From: CBDFKJ01 sp965248805
Lineage (GTDB): Bacteria > Pseudomonadota > Alphaproteobacteria > UBA6615
NCBI GenBank assembly: GCA_965248805.1
Contig: CBDFKJ010000007.1
Span: 248,001 to 312,000 of the forward strand
Direction of reading: 5' to 3'
Length of the DNA stretch: 64,000 nt
Part shown: positions 44,821 to 53,020 of the stretch, piece by piece
Position numbering within the stretch: the first letter of the stretch is position 1
How the letters are laid out: each line of letters starts with the position of its first letter
The notes under the pieces: model-generated
Told to the model about the DNA's origin: nothing
Database searches by the model: none
Seen by the model: the letters and a program-made list of their open reading frames with translations, nothing else
Translations under genes and position numbers: made by a program

Positions 44821-45597
44821 GCCTATCCGGTTAATTCGTACACCCACTACATGTAGGATGCTTCCACTCGCCGGAATATAGCTCGGCGTAGGTTGGAGCC
44901 TCGGCCTCTCCTGCGATTCCGAGCAATGAGCGGAAGGCGTTGAACGGGTAAAACCGCCTGTTGAAGCGGAACGTGAACTCATTGAGGTAGGCTTGTAGAT
45001 GCTTTGCGCTCACGCCATGGTGGATGCCACTGAGCCAATTCTTCAGGTTGCTGAAGACGAGGTGGATGATCGGCATGAACTCTTCGGCCACCTCGGGGTC
45101 GCCGCATTCGGCAATGGCGTGGTGATCATAGCCGCGTGTCCGCAAGCTGCCATAGCCACTCCAATCGTCGGTGACGATCAGCGACCCCGGCATAACGGCG
45201 TTCTCGACGAAGCCACATAGCGAATCGGCGCTGCGGTCGGCAGCGACGGACAGCCGCACGCGCCCGGCGTAGCGGCCATCCTTCCGCTTGTCCTGCGCGG
45301 TGCCGGGCTCCCTGTGGCTGACTTCGACGGCAGCAGCCACCAGCGTCTTGTGGTGAACGCCTCGGCCTTCACCACGCATCCGGCCTCCAACATAGGTTTC
45401 GTCCACCTCGACATGCTCTCCTGCCCTGGCACCGATCCGATCCTGATCGGGCCGCACCATACCCGCGCGGAGCTTATGCAGGATGCCGAAGGCGGTTTCG
45501 TACCGCGTCAGCCCAAGCTGCCGCTGAAACTGCACCGCCGACATGCCCGGCGTCTGGCTGGCGACCAGATAGGCGGCCCAAAACCACGTGCTCAAAG
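44821..45597 (-). mobile_element. IS1595-family element, truncated copy 2 with transposase
   Basis: The transposase frame (44831-45595, 254 residues) reads FQRQLGLTRYETAFGILHKL, the catalytic VEVDETYVGGRMRGEG, VTDDWSGYGSL and NLKNWLSGIHHGVSA, ending at the shared CCGTGCCTATCC end. It is longer than copy 1 but still lacks the N-terminal zinc ribbon. At about 45597 it is fused to the DUF6441-like phage gene. Confidence 0.82.
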
Positions 45598-45599
45598 GC

Positions 45600-45803
45600 G
45601 TGGCCCTTGTTTTTGTAGACGCTTCCCCGCCAGGTCCGCGACAGCCGGGCGCCGAGCCCGGCCGCCACCACCTGCTTGCGCAAGCTCCCCTTGAGCCCGT
45701 CGCCGGCGGCCTTGACGCCGTCCGGCACCGCGCGTTCGATACGGCGCAGCTCGGCCTGCATGTCCTTCTTGAGTGAGCCGACGATGGTGGCGGCGAGCTT
45801 CAT
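45600..45803 (-). pseudogene. DUF6441-like gene, 5' fragment (copy 2)
   Basis: The first 67 codons (MKLAATIVGSLKKDMQAELR, SLRKQVVAAGLGARLSRTWR) match the gene at 33175. After NKGHA the sequence becomes the IS1595-family transposase. The start overlaps the gpFII-like gene by 4 bp, as in copy 1. Confidence 0.85.
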
Positions 45804-46120
45804 GCCGGACAGGCCTCGAGCGTCCAGACCAGCCGTTCGGTATCGCCGACCGGCTCGCCCTGGACGAGATAGTCCTCGCCGTCAACGCTCAGACGGTCGC
45901 CGGCACGCGGCTCGGCGATCTCCGAGGCGCGCACATCGAACAGCGCGGTGCCGGCATGGATGCGGGTCTCACCGAGGCCGACGATCTCGTCCGGGCGTTT
46001 GGCGATCACGCGGACGGTGACCTGCGCACCGCCCTCCGGCGTATAGACGGCGTCACGACCGAGATGCCGGAAGCAGTCGTCGACCGCGGTGGCGACCGCG
46101 ATAGCGAAGGGGCCTTCCAC
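45800..46120 (-). CDS. Head-tail joining protein, gpFII-like (copy 2)
   Basis: The 106-residue protein matches copy 1 except for a slightly different start (GPFAIAVATAVDDCFRHLG) and a few substitutions. It directly follows the capsid gene on the minus strand, so the head-module order is preserved in inverted orientation. Confidence 0.75.
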   Translation of the reverse strand: MEGPFAIAVATAVDDCFRHLGRDAVYTPEGGAQVTVRVIAKRPDEIVGLGETRIHAGTALFDVRASEIAEPRAGDRLSVDGEDYLVQGEPVGDTERLVWTLEACPA

Positions 46121-46121
46121 C

Positions 46122-47132
46122 TCACTCGGCCGTGAGCTTCACCAGCACGCCCGGGCGATGGCACATGGGCAGCGGGTTGGACTGGGTGTGCAGATCGGTG
46201 CCGCGCTCGAACTTGCGCGGCTCCTGCTTGGCGTAGAGCTGCTGGCCCAGGGTGTTGGCGGTCTCGTTGAAGTCGGCCGGCGCGACGTAGGACGCGAAGG
46301 TCTCGACGGTGCCGAGCGGGAAGGCGTGGCCCTCGTTCTCGGCGATGAACCGGCGCACGACGCCGTCCGGGTCGGTGGCCTGGCCGCGGTACTCCTCGAA
46401 GGTGATGCCGCCGAAGGTGAAGCCCGCGCGCAGGTCGTCCCTGAGCACCGCGCCTTCCATCCAGCGCTCATAGGCCTTCTCGACCTTGGGGTGACTGGTG
46501 AGCGCATCGAAGAACTCCGGGCTGACCAGGGCATGGACCCGGGTCATTAACTCGCCGCGCAGATTGTCCTCGATGTGGCGCAGCACCGTCATGCACCGTG
46601 CCTTGACGTCGGTGTCGTCATCGTCAAGGCCGAAGGCGACGGTCTTGGCCGTGATGCCGAACTCGTCATAGAGGTCGTAGAGCGTGGAGCCGTCGGCATC
46701 GAGGATCACCCCCTTGAGGGCGCCCATGCGCAGATGCTCCAAGGTGATCGCATGCTTGTTGCGCATGGATTGGAGGTGATCGGCCATGACGTCGGCGAGC
46801 GCCTGGGCCTCGTTCTCCGAGCCGAAGGCGCGGATACCCTGGACCTCCTCGGGCAGCACCACGTCGTCGTGGGGGATATGCGGGATGTTGAAGCTGCGGA
46901 GCTTGCGTTTGCCGCGCTCGCCGACGGTGCCGGGCGAGCCGATCGGCAGGGTCGGCAATAGGTTCAGAACCCCGTTCTTCTCCTCAACGGCGATCTGGCG
47001 GAAGCGCACCGGCCGGGGCGGCATCAGCATCATGCGTTCCAGCCGTCCATAGCTGTTGGGCAGGATGTTGATGGCCGCGGTCAGCGCCGTCACGTGGAAG
47101 GCGGGGGTATCGAAAGGATTGTTCATGGGCAT
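46122..47132 (-). CDS. Major capsid protein, lambda gpE family (copy 2)
   Basis: The 336-residue protein is nearly identical to the product at 31858-32868, with differences such as NNPFD for NNLFD near the N-terminus and DEFGITAKTVAFG for AEFGIEAKSIAFG. It is intact and preceded by GGAGGA. Two full capsid genes of such closeness in opposite orientation point to two related prophages rather than one. Confidence 0.93.
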   Translation of the reverse strand: MPMNNPFDTPAFHVTALTAAINILPNSYGRLERMMLMPPRPVRFRQIAVEEKNGVLNLLPTLPIGSPGTVGERGKRKLRSFNIPHIPHDDVVLPEEVQGIRAFGSENEAQALADVMADHLQSMRNKHAITLEHLRMGALKGVILDADGSTLYDLYDEFGITAKTVAFGLDDDDTDVKARCMTVLRHIEDNLRGELMTRVHALVSPEFFDALTSHPKVEKAYERWMEGAVLRDDLRAGFTFGGITFEEYRGQATDPDGVVRRFIAENEGHAFPLGTVETFASYVAPADFNETANTLGQQLYAKQEPRKFERGTDLHTQSNPLPMCHRPGVLVKLTAE

Positions 47133-47207
47133 GGCAAAGCTCCTCCGGCGCCGGCGAAGCCGCGCCGATTAGATGGTCGCAGAGGATGGATGATCGAGGT
47201 GTGGGGC

Positions 47208-47373
47208 TCAGGCGGCCTTGCGGATGAGGATGCCGCGGGCCTCGAGATCGGCGACGGCGATCGCCTTGCCTTCATCGGTGATACCGGCGGGCCAGACGAT
47301 CGCCCGGTCGGCGAGGACGGCATCGCGCAGGATCGCCGTGACTTCCGTGTCGGCGCCGTCCGGCGCGGTCGCT
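47208..47373 (-). pseudogene. Head decoration protein, 3' fragment (copy 2)
   Basis: The C-terminal 55 codons (DTEVTAILRDAVLADRAIVW, LEARGILIRKAA) match the gene at 31118. At about 47373 the sequence joins the end of a DUF6456-like gene on the opposite strand. The first three quarters are missing. Confidence 0.85.
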
Positions 47374-47424
47374 CGGCATGCTCGCCGTCCATTACGGCTA
47401 TGAGCGGCCGAGGCGGGCAAGCTG
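47374..47424 (+). pseudogene. DUF6456-like gene, last 16 codons (copy 2)
   Basis: The reading LGMLAVHYGYERPRRAS followed by TGA corresponds to the end of the gene at 19785-20354. It fixes this as the start of a second copy of the 20.3-kb region, joined back-to-back to the inverted head module. Confidence 0.8.
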
Positions 47425-47455
47425 ATGGCGGGGATGATTTTCTACATTTTGGGGC

Positions 47456-47483
47456 TTGACAGTGGCAGGCCACAAGATGTAGG
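47456..47483 (+). promoter_or_regulatory. Promoter-like element with inverted repeat, copy 2
   Basis: TTGACA at 47456-47461 is followed at 16 bp by TGTAGG, with the inverted repeat GTGGC-AG-GCCAC (47462-47473) between them. The flanks match the element at 20386, but both arms of the repeat differ in a compensating way (GTGAT/ATCAC against GTGGC/GCCAC). This is what a repressor site of changed specificity, or a paired stem, would show. Confidence 0.6.
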
Positions 47484-47548
47484 TTTGTGCCATCATCTCG
47501 TAGATGCGTCCGCACCCGACCCGCTCCGGCATCGTCGCGGCGGGTTTT
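47484..47548 (+). ncRNA. Candidate short transcript ending in an intrinsic terminator, copy 2
   Basis: The terminator hairpin CCCGC (47520-47524) with GCGGG (47540-47544) and TTTT lies at the same distance from the promoter-like element as in copy 1. The RNA body shares CATCATC and the hairpin arms, while other bases differ. Confidence 0.45.
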
Positions 47549-47570
47549 AGTGCCTCTACATAGCTGAAGG

Positions 47571-47798
47571 GTGGAGACCTGGGCGGCGCTGATCGTGTTC
47601 GGACTCGGAGTCGCGCTCTTCACTAAACGGAATCGCTCAAAGACGGCCGCAGGTCAGAAGTGGATTGAATTCCGGGCGAGTTTGGGCCAAGCTCAACCAA
47701 CTGGGAGGCTCCTCATGGGTAATCCCGGCTCAGGTTTGGGGCCCGCAACCGCGGGGATGGAACGGGAGGTGTACACATGCGGATTTCGGCGCGAGTGA
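47571..47798 (+). CDS. Possible small membrane protein
   Basis: A GTG-started frame of 75 codons begins with a hydrophobic segment (WAALIVFGLGVALF) and a basic patch (TKRNRSK). The rest is unremarkable and its end overlaps the next gene. It may be the N-terminus of a lost gene. Weak support. Confidence 0.25.
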   Translation: METWAALIVFGLGVALFTKRNRSKTAAGQKWIEFRASLGQAQPTGRLLMGNPGSGLGPATAGMEREVYTCGFRRE

Positions 47799-48439
47799 TC
47801 CTGGGCGCGATGGTCGCGGCGGCGGCGTTCGCCGTTTGGCCGGCGCAGACCCAGACGCCGTCGATGACCTTTTTCGTAACGAGCGCCGGCCCTGGCGACG
47901 GCGCCAATCTTGGCGGCCTCGCGGGCGCCGACGAGCACTGCGAGTTCTTGGCGGCCGCCGTCGGCGCCGGCGGCCGGAACTGGCACGCCTATCTCAGCAC
48001 GCAAGCGGCGGGCGGCGAGGCGGCGGTGCACGCGCGGGACCGCATCGGCCCCGGCCCGTGGCACAACGCCGCGGGGGCAGAGATCGCCGCCACCGTCGAC
48101 GCGCTCCACGCCGAGCCCAACGGCATCGACAAAGCGACGGCGCTAAACGAGCGCGGCGACGTGGTGAATGGCCGCGGCGACTCTCCCAACCGCCACGACA
48201 TCCTGACCGGCACCCAGCAGGACGGGACCGCCTTTGCCGCCGACGAGGACCGAACCTGCGGCAACTGGACCTCGAACGGCGCCGGCGCGGCGATGGTCGG
48301 CCACCATGACCTGACCGGCAACCCGTCGGGGGTCAATTTCTGGAACTACTCCCATGCCTCACGCGGGTGCGGCCAGGCGAACCTCGTCGCTACCGGCGGC
48401 GACGGACTGTTCTACTGCTTTGCCCGCGGCGAACCCTGA
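47777..48439 (+). CDS. Secreted lectin-like protein
   Basis: The 220-residue protein has a signal peptide (ARVILGAMVAAAAFAVWPAQ). Its mature domain has text typical of secreted bacterial lectin-like proteins: FFVTSAGPGDGANLGGLAGA, AYLSTQAA, NGRGDSPNRHDILTGTQ, TCGNWTSNGAG and ASRGCGQANLVATGGDGLFY. Cys residues near 56, 155, 195 and the C-terminus could form disulfides. It probably acts outside the cytoplasm, for example in binding. It is a non-phage insert between two phage-derived segments and contains an RGD triplet. Confidence 0.7.
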   Translation: MRISARVILGAMVAAAAFAVWPAQTQTPSMTFFVTSAGPGDGANLGGLAGADEHCEFLAAAVGAGGRNWHAYLSTQAAGGEAAVHARDRIGPGPWHNAAGAEIAATVDALHAEPNGIDKATALNERGDVVNGRGDSPNRHDILTGTQQDGTAFAADEDRTCGNWTSNGAGAAMVGHHDLTGNPSGVNFWNYSHASRGCGQANLVATGGDGLFYCFARGEP

Positions 48440-48652
48440 TTGGTGGAGACGGGCGGTAGCGCGACTCGGCCGGCACTGGGGATTAGCTTAGCCTAGTAGA
48501 GCACCCTCATATGCCGGCGAGGCGCGCGCCCCACTGTTCGTTGCAATTCTGATGGGCTGGGCCCCGCTGCTGGTTGCCGCGAAGCCTCAAGGCTTGGCTC
48601 TACGCCGCCGCGTGAGGCGGCGTGATGGTCCCGGGATGGGACCGCTGGCATG
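48440..48652. other. No supportable gene before repeat array copy 2
   Basis: Short frames only, with no family resemblance. The stretch ends where homology to the 23.97-kb segment begins (CTAACCAATTGATTTTGCGG). Confidence 0.4.
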
Positions 48653-49221
48653 CCTAACCAATTGATTTTGCGGGTCCTTCCTGGCGCCAAACGCAAGTGG
48701 GCGGGCTCAGCGCGAAATCGCGCCAGCGACAGGGGCAAAAACTGGGTTACCACTAGGTTACCACCGGTTGCGACCTCCGCCCGGCGGATAAAATAACGCT
48801 GTAACAAAGACTTAGGCCAAGATCAGGGTGGTAACCTGGGTGGTAACCGAGGTTACCACCGGCGCCGGCCAGTGCTCCGGGCGGACAGAATAACCACGCA
48901 TTGTCAATGACTTATGGCCAGAGCATGGGTGGTAACCAGGGTGGTAACCCAGGTGGTAACCACGGCTTGTCGGTTACCACCCTGCCAGCGCCGAAAACGG
49001 CGTTATTACAAAGCCTTAGCGTCAGATCTGGGTGGTAACCTGGGTGGTAACCACCTGGTAACCAGAGCCCTTGGTTACCACCCTTGGTTACCACCTCCGG
49101 TTACCACCATCGAGGACGCCGGACCGGCGCGATCGGCACCGGCCGGCGCGCTGCGCCGCTCACCAATGAGACATCGACATCGGCCGTCCCGCTGTCACCG
49201 GCGCGGGCGGCCCATTCGTGA
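48653..49221. repeat. GGTAACC-type repeat array, copy 2
   Basis: It matches 23970-24553 along its length: shared leader with GCAAGTGGGCGGGCTCAGCG, then many GTGGTAACC/GGTTACCAC units between 48740 and 49110, then the shared tail CATCGACATCGGCCGTCCCG. Unit number and spacing differ slightly between copies. The gene that follows differs from that of copy 1. Confidence 0.8.
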
Positions 49222-49231
49222 TTGGAGTTCG

Positions 49232-50149
49232 ATGACCGAACACCCAACAGACGTCGCAATCGAGCACTGGCCTCTCTATCGGCTGCTGCCCTATGCCGCC
49301 AATGCGCGCACCCATTCCAACCACCAGGTGGCGCAGATCGCGGGCTCGATCGCCGCCTTCGGCTTCAACGCGCCTTGCCTGGTGGATGAGCGCGGTATGC
49401 TGATCGCGGGCCACGGCCGGCTGCTGGCCGCGCGGCAACTGGAACTGGAGACCGCGCCGGTGATCCGCCTCGAGCATCTGACCGAGGCCCAGGCACGAGC
49501 CTTTCGCATTGCCGACAACCGGATCGCGGAGAACGCAGGTTGGGACGAGGACCTGCTGCGCGTCGAGCTGGAGCAGCTGCGCGAGGCCGAGTTCGACCTC
49601 GACCTCACCGGGTTCACGCTCGAGGAGATTGCGGCTCGCCTGACGGCATTCGACGACGGCCCCGCCGGCAACATCGACGACGACGAGGCGCCGGAGACGC
49701 CGGAGATCCCGGTCACCAAGCCCGGCGATCTCTGGCTCTTGGGACACCACCGACTGCTCTGTGGCGATGCCACCGTCGCGGCCGACATCGAGCAAGTGCT
49801 CGACGGTGGGCTCGCGGACCTGTGCTTTACCGATCCGCCCTACAACGTCGATTACGGCAACAGCGCCAAGGACAGGATGCGCGGCAAGAAACGCCGGATC
49901 CGCAACGATAATCTGGGTAAGAACTTCGAGGGGTTCCTCAACGATGCCTGTCTCAACATCCTGACCGTCACCAAGGGGGCAGCCTATGTCTGCATGTCGT
50001 CCTCGGAACTGCCGACGCTCCAGCGCGCGTTCCGCGAGGCCGGCGGGCATTGGTCGACCTTCGTGATCTGGGCCAAGAACACCTTGGCCTCGCTGTCAGG
50101 GTCGACCGGACGACCGACTTCCGCATCATTAACCGCAGCCGCCGTCTGA
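49232..50149 (+). pseudogene. ParB-like domain / DNA methyltransferase, 3'-truncated
   Basis: The protein starts with a ParB-type domain (YAANARTHSNHQVAQIAGSI, LIAGHGRLLAARQL) and continues into a methyltransferase with motif IV FTDPPYNVDYG. The frame follows the family until STFVIWAKNT at about 50086, then turns into a short nonsense tail. The region with motif I (DPFxGxG) is missing. It is joined there to a dinB fragment. Expression of an active enzyme is unlikely. Confidence 0.8.
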
Positions 50150-50433
50150 AGAACGCGACACGTTCGGCGGAAGAGATGTACCAGACCGCCGAGCCCTTGC
50201 TCGCCCGCGAGGCCAACGGTCGCGCCTTCCGCCTGATCGGTATCGGCGCCCATGAACTCGTCGATGCCGGGCGGGTCGCCCAGGACGACCTCTTCGGCGG
50301 CGCGGGGGTCGGCGAGAACGAGCTCGACAAGGCTGTGGACGCGGTGCGGGACAGGTTCGGAGACGACGCCATCGTCAAGGGCCGCGGCTTCGGCACGAAG
50401 CTCGAGCGACAGGGTCCGTCGAAGGCGGAGTGA
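50090..50433 (+). pseudogene. dinB: DNA polymerase IV (dinB), C-terminal little-finger fragment
   Basis: The frame reads LAVRVDRTTDFRIINRSRRL, then MYQTAEPLLAREANGRAFRL, IGIGAHELVD and AVRDRFGDDAIVKGRGFG. This is the DNA-gripping little-finger domain and end of alphaproteobacterial DinB. The catalytic palm and fingers are absent and the methyltransferase fragment is joined in front. It is host DNA captured in the rearranged phage region. Confidence 0.8.
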
Positions 50434-50582
50434 GTCCGGGCAGCTTCGCCCACCGGTCGCTGTCCCGCCCGCGGCTGGCCGAATCTCACGCCCGTCGCGC
50501 CCATGCCACGAGAGTTCTCCAGCCGCCAAAGCTAAAGCTGTCACCTGAAGGCTGGTGCGGGAACGCTCCGGAAATATTCGCC

Positions 50583-51017
50583 ATGTCCAGCAAGATCGAG
50601 CAGATCCTGACCGCGCTCACCCACCGGCTGCACGCGGTGCCGAAGGCCAAGGTCGAGCGTAACACCGCTGTGCCTGAGTGCATTCCGCGCGGCGGCCTGA
50701 TCGTGCTGCGCGACGGCGATCCGGGCGAGCCGGAGCAGACCCTCGGCGGTGTGAGCAGCGTCTATTACAGCCACGCGGTCGAAATCGAGGTCTATGTCGA
50801 GACCGGCGAGGCGGCGGCCAGGGACGCGGCCTTCGACGCCCTGGTCTCGGCGATCGGTGCGGCGCTCGACGGCGATTCCACCCTCGGTGGGCTTGCCTTC
50901 GGCATCACCACGGCCCGGCCCGGCATCAACACCGAGGCGGTGATCGGCGCGCCGGCCATCAAGACCGGCACCGTCGACGTGATCGTCGAGTACGAGACCG
51001 CGACGCCGCTCGGCTGA
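50583..51017 (+). CDS. Tail terminator, gpU-like (copy 3)
   Basis: The 144-residue protein (MSSKIEQILTALTHRLHAVP) is intact. It differs from copy 2 mainly in its first 20 codons and at scattered sites such as DGDSTLG for DGDPTLG and PGINTEA for PAIDTEA. The frame extends upstream without conserved sequence, so the ATG at 50583 is used. The tail tube gene follows with the same 37-bp spacing as in copy 2. Confidence 0.82.
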   Translation: MSSKIEQILTALTHRLHAVPKAKVERNTAVPECIPRGGLIVLRDGDPGEPEQTLGGVSSVYYSHAVEIEVYVETGEAAARDAAFDALVSAIGAALDGDSTLGGLAFGITTARPGINTEAVIGAPAIKTGTVDVIVEYETATPLG

Positions 51018-51054
51018 ATTCTCCGCCACCACCAGATATGAAGGAGAAACCACA

Positions 51055-51973
51055 ATGGCCCGAGCCTATGGTTCGAGCGCCACGCTGCTGCTCAAACGCG
51101 AAACGACCTATGGCACGGCAGCGATTGGCAACTACATCCGCATTCCGTTCAACCGCTGCACCTTGGGCTCCGAGCAGGGGCTGATCGACGATCCGGTGCT
51201 GGGCCAGGGGCGTGATCCCTATGCGCCGCTCCAGGACGCCATCATGGACGAGGGCGAGATCGTCGTGCCCGTCGATCCGCGCTATATCGGTCGACGGCGG
51301 CACGCCGGCGGTCTATACCCACGAGTTCGTCTCGGGCAAGGACAGCCTGCCGAGCTACACAATCGAGGTCGGGCACAAGCAGGTGCCGGCCTACTTCCGC
51401 CATGGCGGCGTGGTGTTCGATTCCGTCGCGCTGGAGTTCGCCCGCTCCGGCGCCGCAGCCGCCACCATCCAATGCGTGGCCCAGGGCGAGACCCGCTTCA
51501 ACGCGAGCCAGGGCGGTGCGCCTTCAAAGCTCGGCTTCAAACGTATCAGCCAGTTCCAAGGGTCAATCAGCCGCGCCGGCACAGCGGTCGCGAACCTCAC
51601 CGGCGGCTCGCTCACTTACGCCAACAACCTGGAGAAGATCGAGACCATACGATCCGACGATCTCATCGACGGCGCCGATCCCACCGTCGCCGCGCTCACA
51701 GGCACCATCGAGGTTCGGTTCGCGGACACGACGCTGATCGATCTCGCCTCCGACGGCACGGCGGTGGATCTCGAGTTCGCCTACCGCATCAGCGACGATC
51801 TCAAGCTCACCTTCGAGGCCCACGAGGTCTATCTGCCGAAGCCCAAGTTCGCCGTCGAGGGCCCGGGCGGGGTGCAGGCGCGCTTCGACTTCCAAGGTGC
51901 GCGCAACGAGGCGGAGGGGCGCATGCTCACCGTGACGCTCATCAACGATCTCGATGGGAGCGACTATTCATGA
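51055..51973 (+). pseudogene. Tail tube protein with an internal frameshift (copy 3)
   Basis: The first 75 codons run in one frame to VDPRYIG at about 51287. Homology then continues in the next frame as VDGGTPAVYTHEFVSGKDSL and YFRHGGVVFDSVALEFARSG, ending at 51973. A small deletion that shifted frame explains it. The remainder (DLKLTFEAHEVYLPKPKFAV) is a normal phage tail tube, so the break is probably recent. Confidence 0.8.
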
Positions 51974-52517
51974 GGACCTGGCCGCGGTCGCGCAAGGGGT
52001 CGCGACAGCCGAAGCCGCCCGTGACCAGGCTATCGCGGCCCGCGATGCGGCGCAGGCCGCCGGCGTCGACCTGGCGAGCGATGCCGAGACCGAAAGTGGA
52101 ACCGGCGACGGCGTCGGCCAAGCCCGTCAGCTCGGTCTTCGCACCGCAAGCCAGGACCGTTCCGGCCTTGTCGTGCTCGCCACCGACGCGGAAGGGATCG
52201 CAGGTCAAGACCGGACCAGCGCGATGACGCCGGCTGCGGACAAGGCGGCTCTCGATGCAGCGCTTGCCGGCGGCGTCAGCTGGGCGCCGGTGCTCGCGGT
52301 CAATAACAACGGCGCACGCCGCGTGCTGCGCATCGTGGACTGGACCGGTGGCGTCGGCGTGGCGCCGGCCGGCGGCTATCTCGGCCCGTCCGGCATCGTC
52401 GCCAGCGCCGCGGCCGCTACCGATATCCGCGGGCCCCGGGGGTCTGTGGGGCCACAGGGGCCGCAAGGCCCACAGGGCCCGCAGTGGTCGCCGGACAGCG
52501 ACGACGACGACGAATGA
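51954..52517 (+). CDS. Tail-fibre-like protein with collagen-like repeats, probably N-truncated
   Basis: The 187-residue frame has an Ala/Gln/Arg helical start (AEAARDQAIAARDAAQAAG) and fibre-type text VLRIVDWTGGVGVAPAGGYL. It then has Gly-x-Pro-rich repeats (GPRGSVGPQGPQGPQGP) and an acidic end (DSDDDDE). Such collagen-like stretches occur in phage fibres. It overlaps the tail tube end, and no tape measure gene separates them as would be normal, so a deletion probably joined them. Confidence 0.55.
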   Translation: MGATIHEDLAAVAQGVATAEAARDQAIAARDAAQAAGVDLASDAETESGTGDGVGQARQLGLRTASQDRSGLVVLATDAEGIAGQDRTSAMTPAADKAALDAALAGGVSWAPVLAVNNNGARRVLRIVDWTGGVGVAPAGGYLGPSGIVASAAAATDIRGPRGSVGPQGPQGPQGPQWSPDSDDDDE

Positions 52518-52533
52518 TAACGGCTGAGCGACG

Positions 52534-52690
52534 ATGACAATGGTCAGGAACTTCGCCGACGCGGAACACTGGTTGCGGCTGGGCGGTGCGGAGGTGGAAG
52601 CGGTGCTGGACGCCATGCCGGCGGAGAGCCGCGGTTCGGTAGGCCTGGTGGCTCGCCTGGAGGCGGCGGCGCCGAAGGACGCCGGGCGGA
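52534..52690 (+). pseudogene. Fragment of a phage tail gene, identity uncertain
   Basis: About 50 codons (FADAEHWLRLGGAEVEAVLD, SVGLVARLEAAAPKDAGRM) look like a helical tail protein. They stop where a different frame, of the DUF1833-like gene, becomes meaningful. It may come from the tape measure gene. Weak support. Confidence 0.3.
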
Positions 52691-53020
52691 TGGTGGCTCG
52701 GCTTCGAACTCGAACTGCCGCCGGTCGACACCGCGCCGGTGCCCGAGATCGCGGTGACGCTGGACAATGTCAGCCGCGAGATCGTCCGCCATCTCGATGC
52801 CGCGGCGATGTCGCGCGAGGTGATCGAGGTCACCTACCGGCCCTATCTCTCGACCGACCTGGAGGGTCCGCAGATGGACCCGCCGATCACGCTCACCCTG
52901 ACCGATATAGAGGTCGACGTGTTCCGCGCCACCGGCCGCGCGCGCATGCTCGATATCGGCAACAAGGCGTTTCCGGCCGATCTCTATACCGCCAGGCGGT
53001 TTCCGGGCCTGACCCGCTAG
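52691..53020 (+). pseudogene. DUF1833-like minor tail protein, N-terminus missing
   Basis: From WWLGFELELPPVDTAPVPEI the frame continues to TLDNVSREIVRHLDAAAMSR and TRRFPGLTR-like end (ARRFPGLTR) at 53020, typical of phage DUF1833 proteins that precede the tail-tip peptidase. The first half of the family is absent and no start exists. A GTG at 52739 could start only a truncated product. Confidence 0.65.

Noticed and set aside
8746..47132. Mu-like phage
   Set aside because: No MuA/MuB transposase, Gam or Mu-type head genes are visible; the S49 protease and gpE capsid belong to the lambda type.
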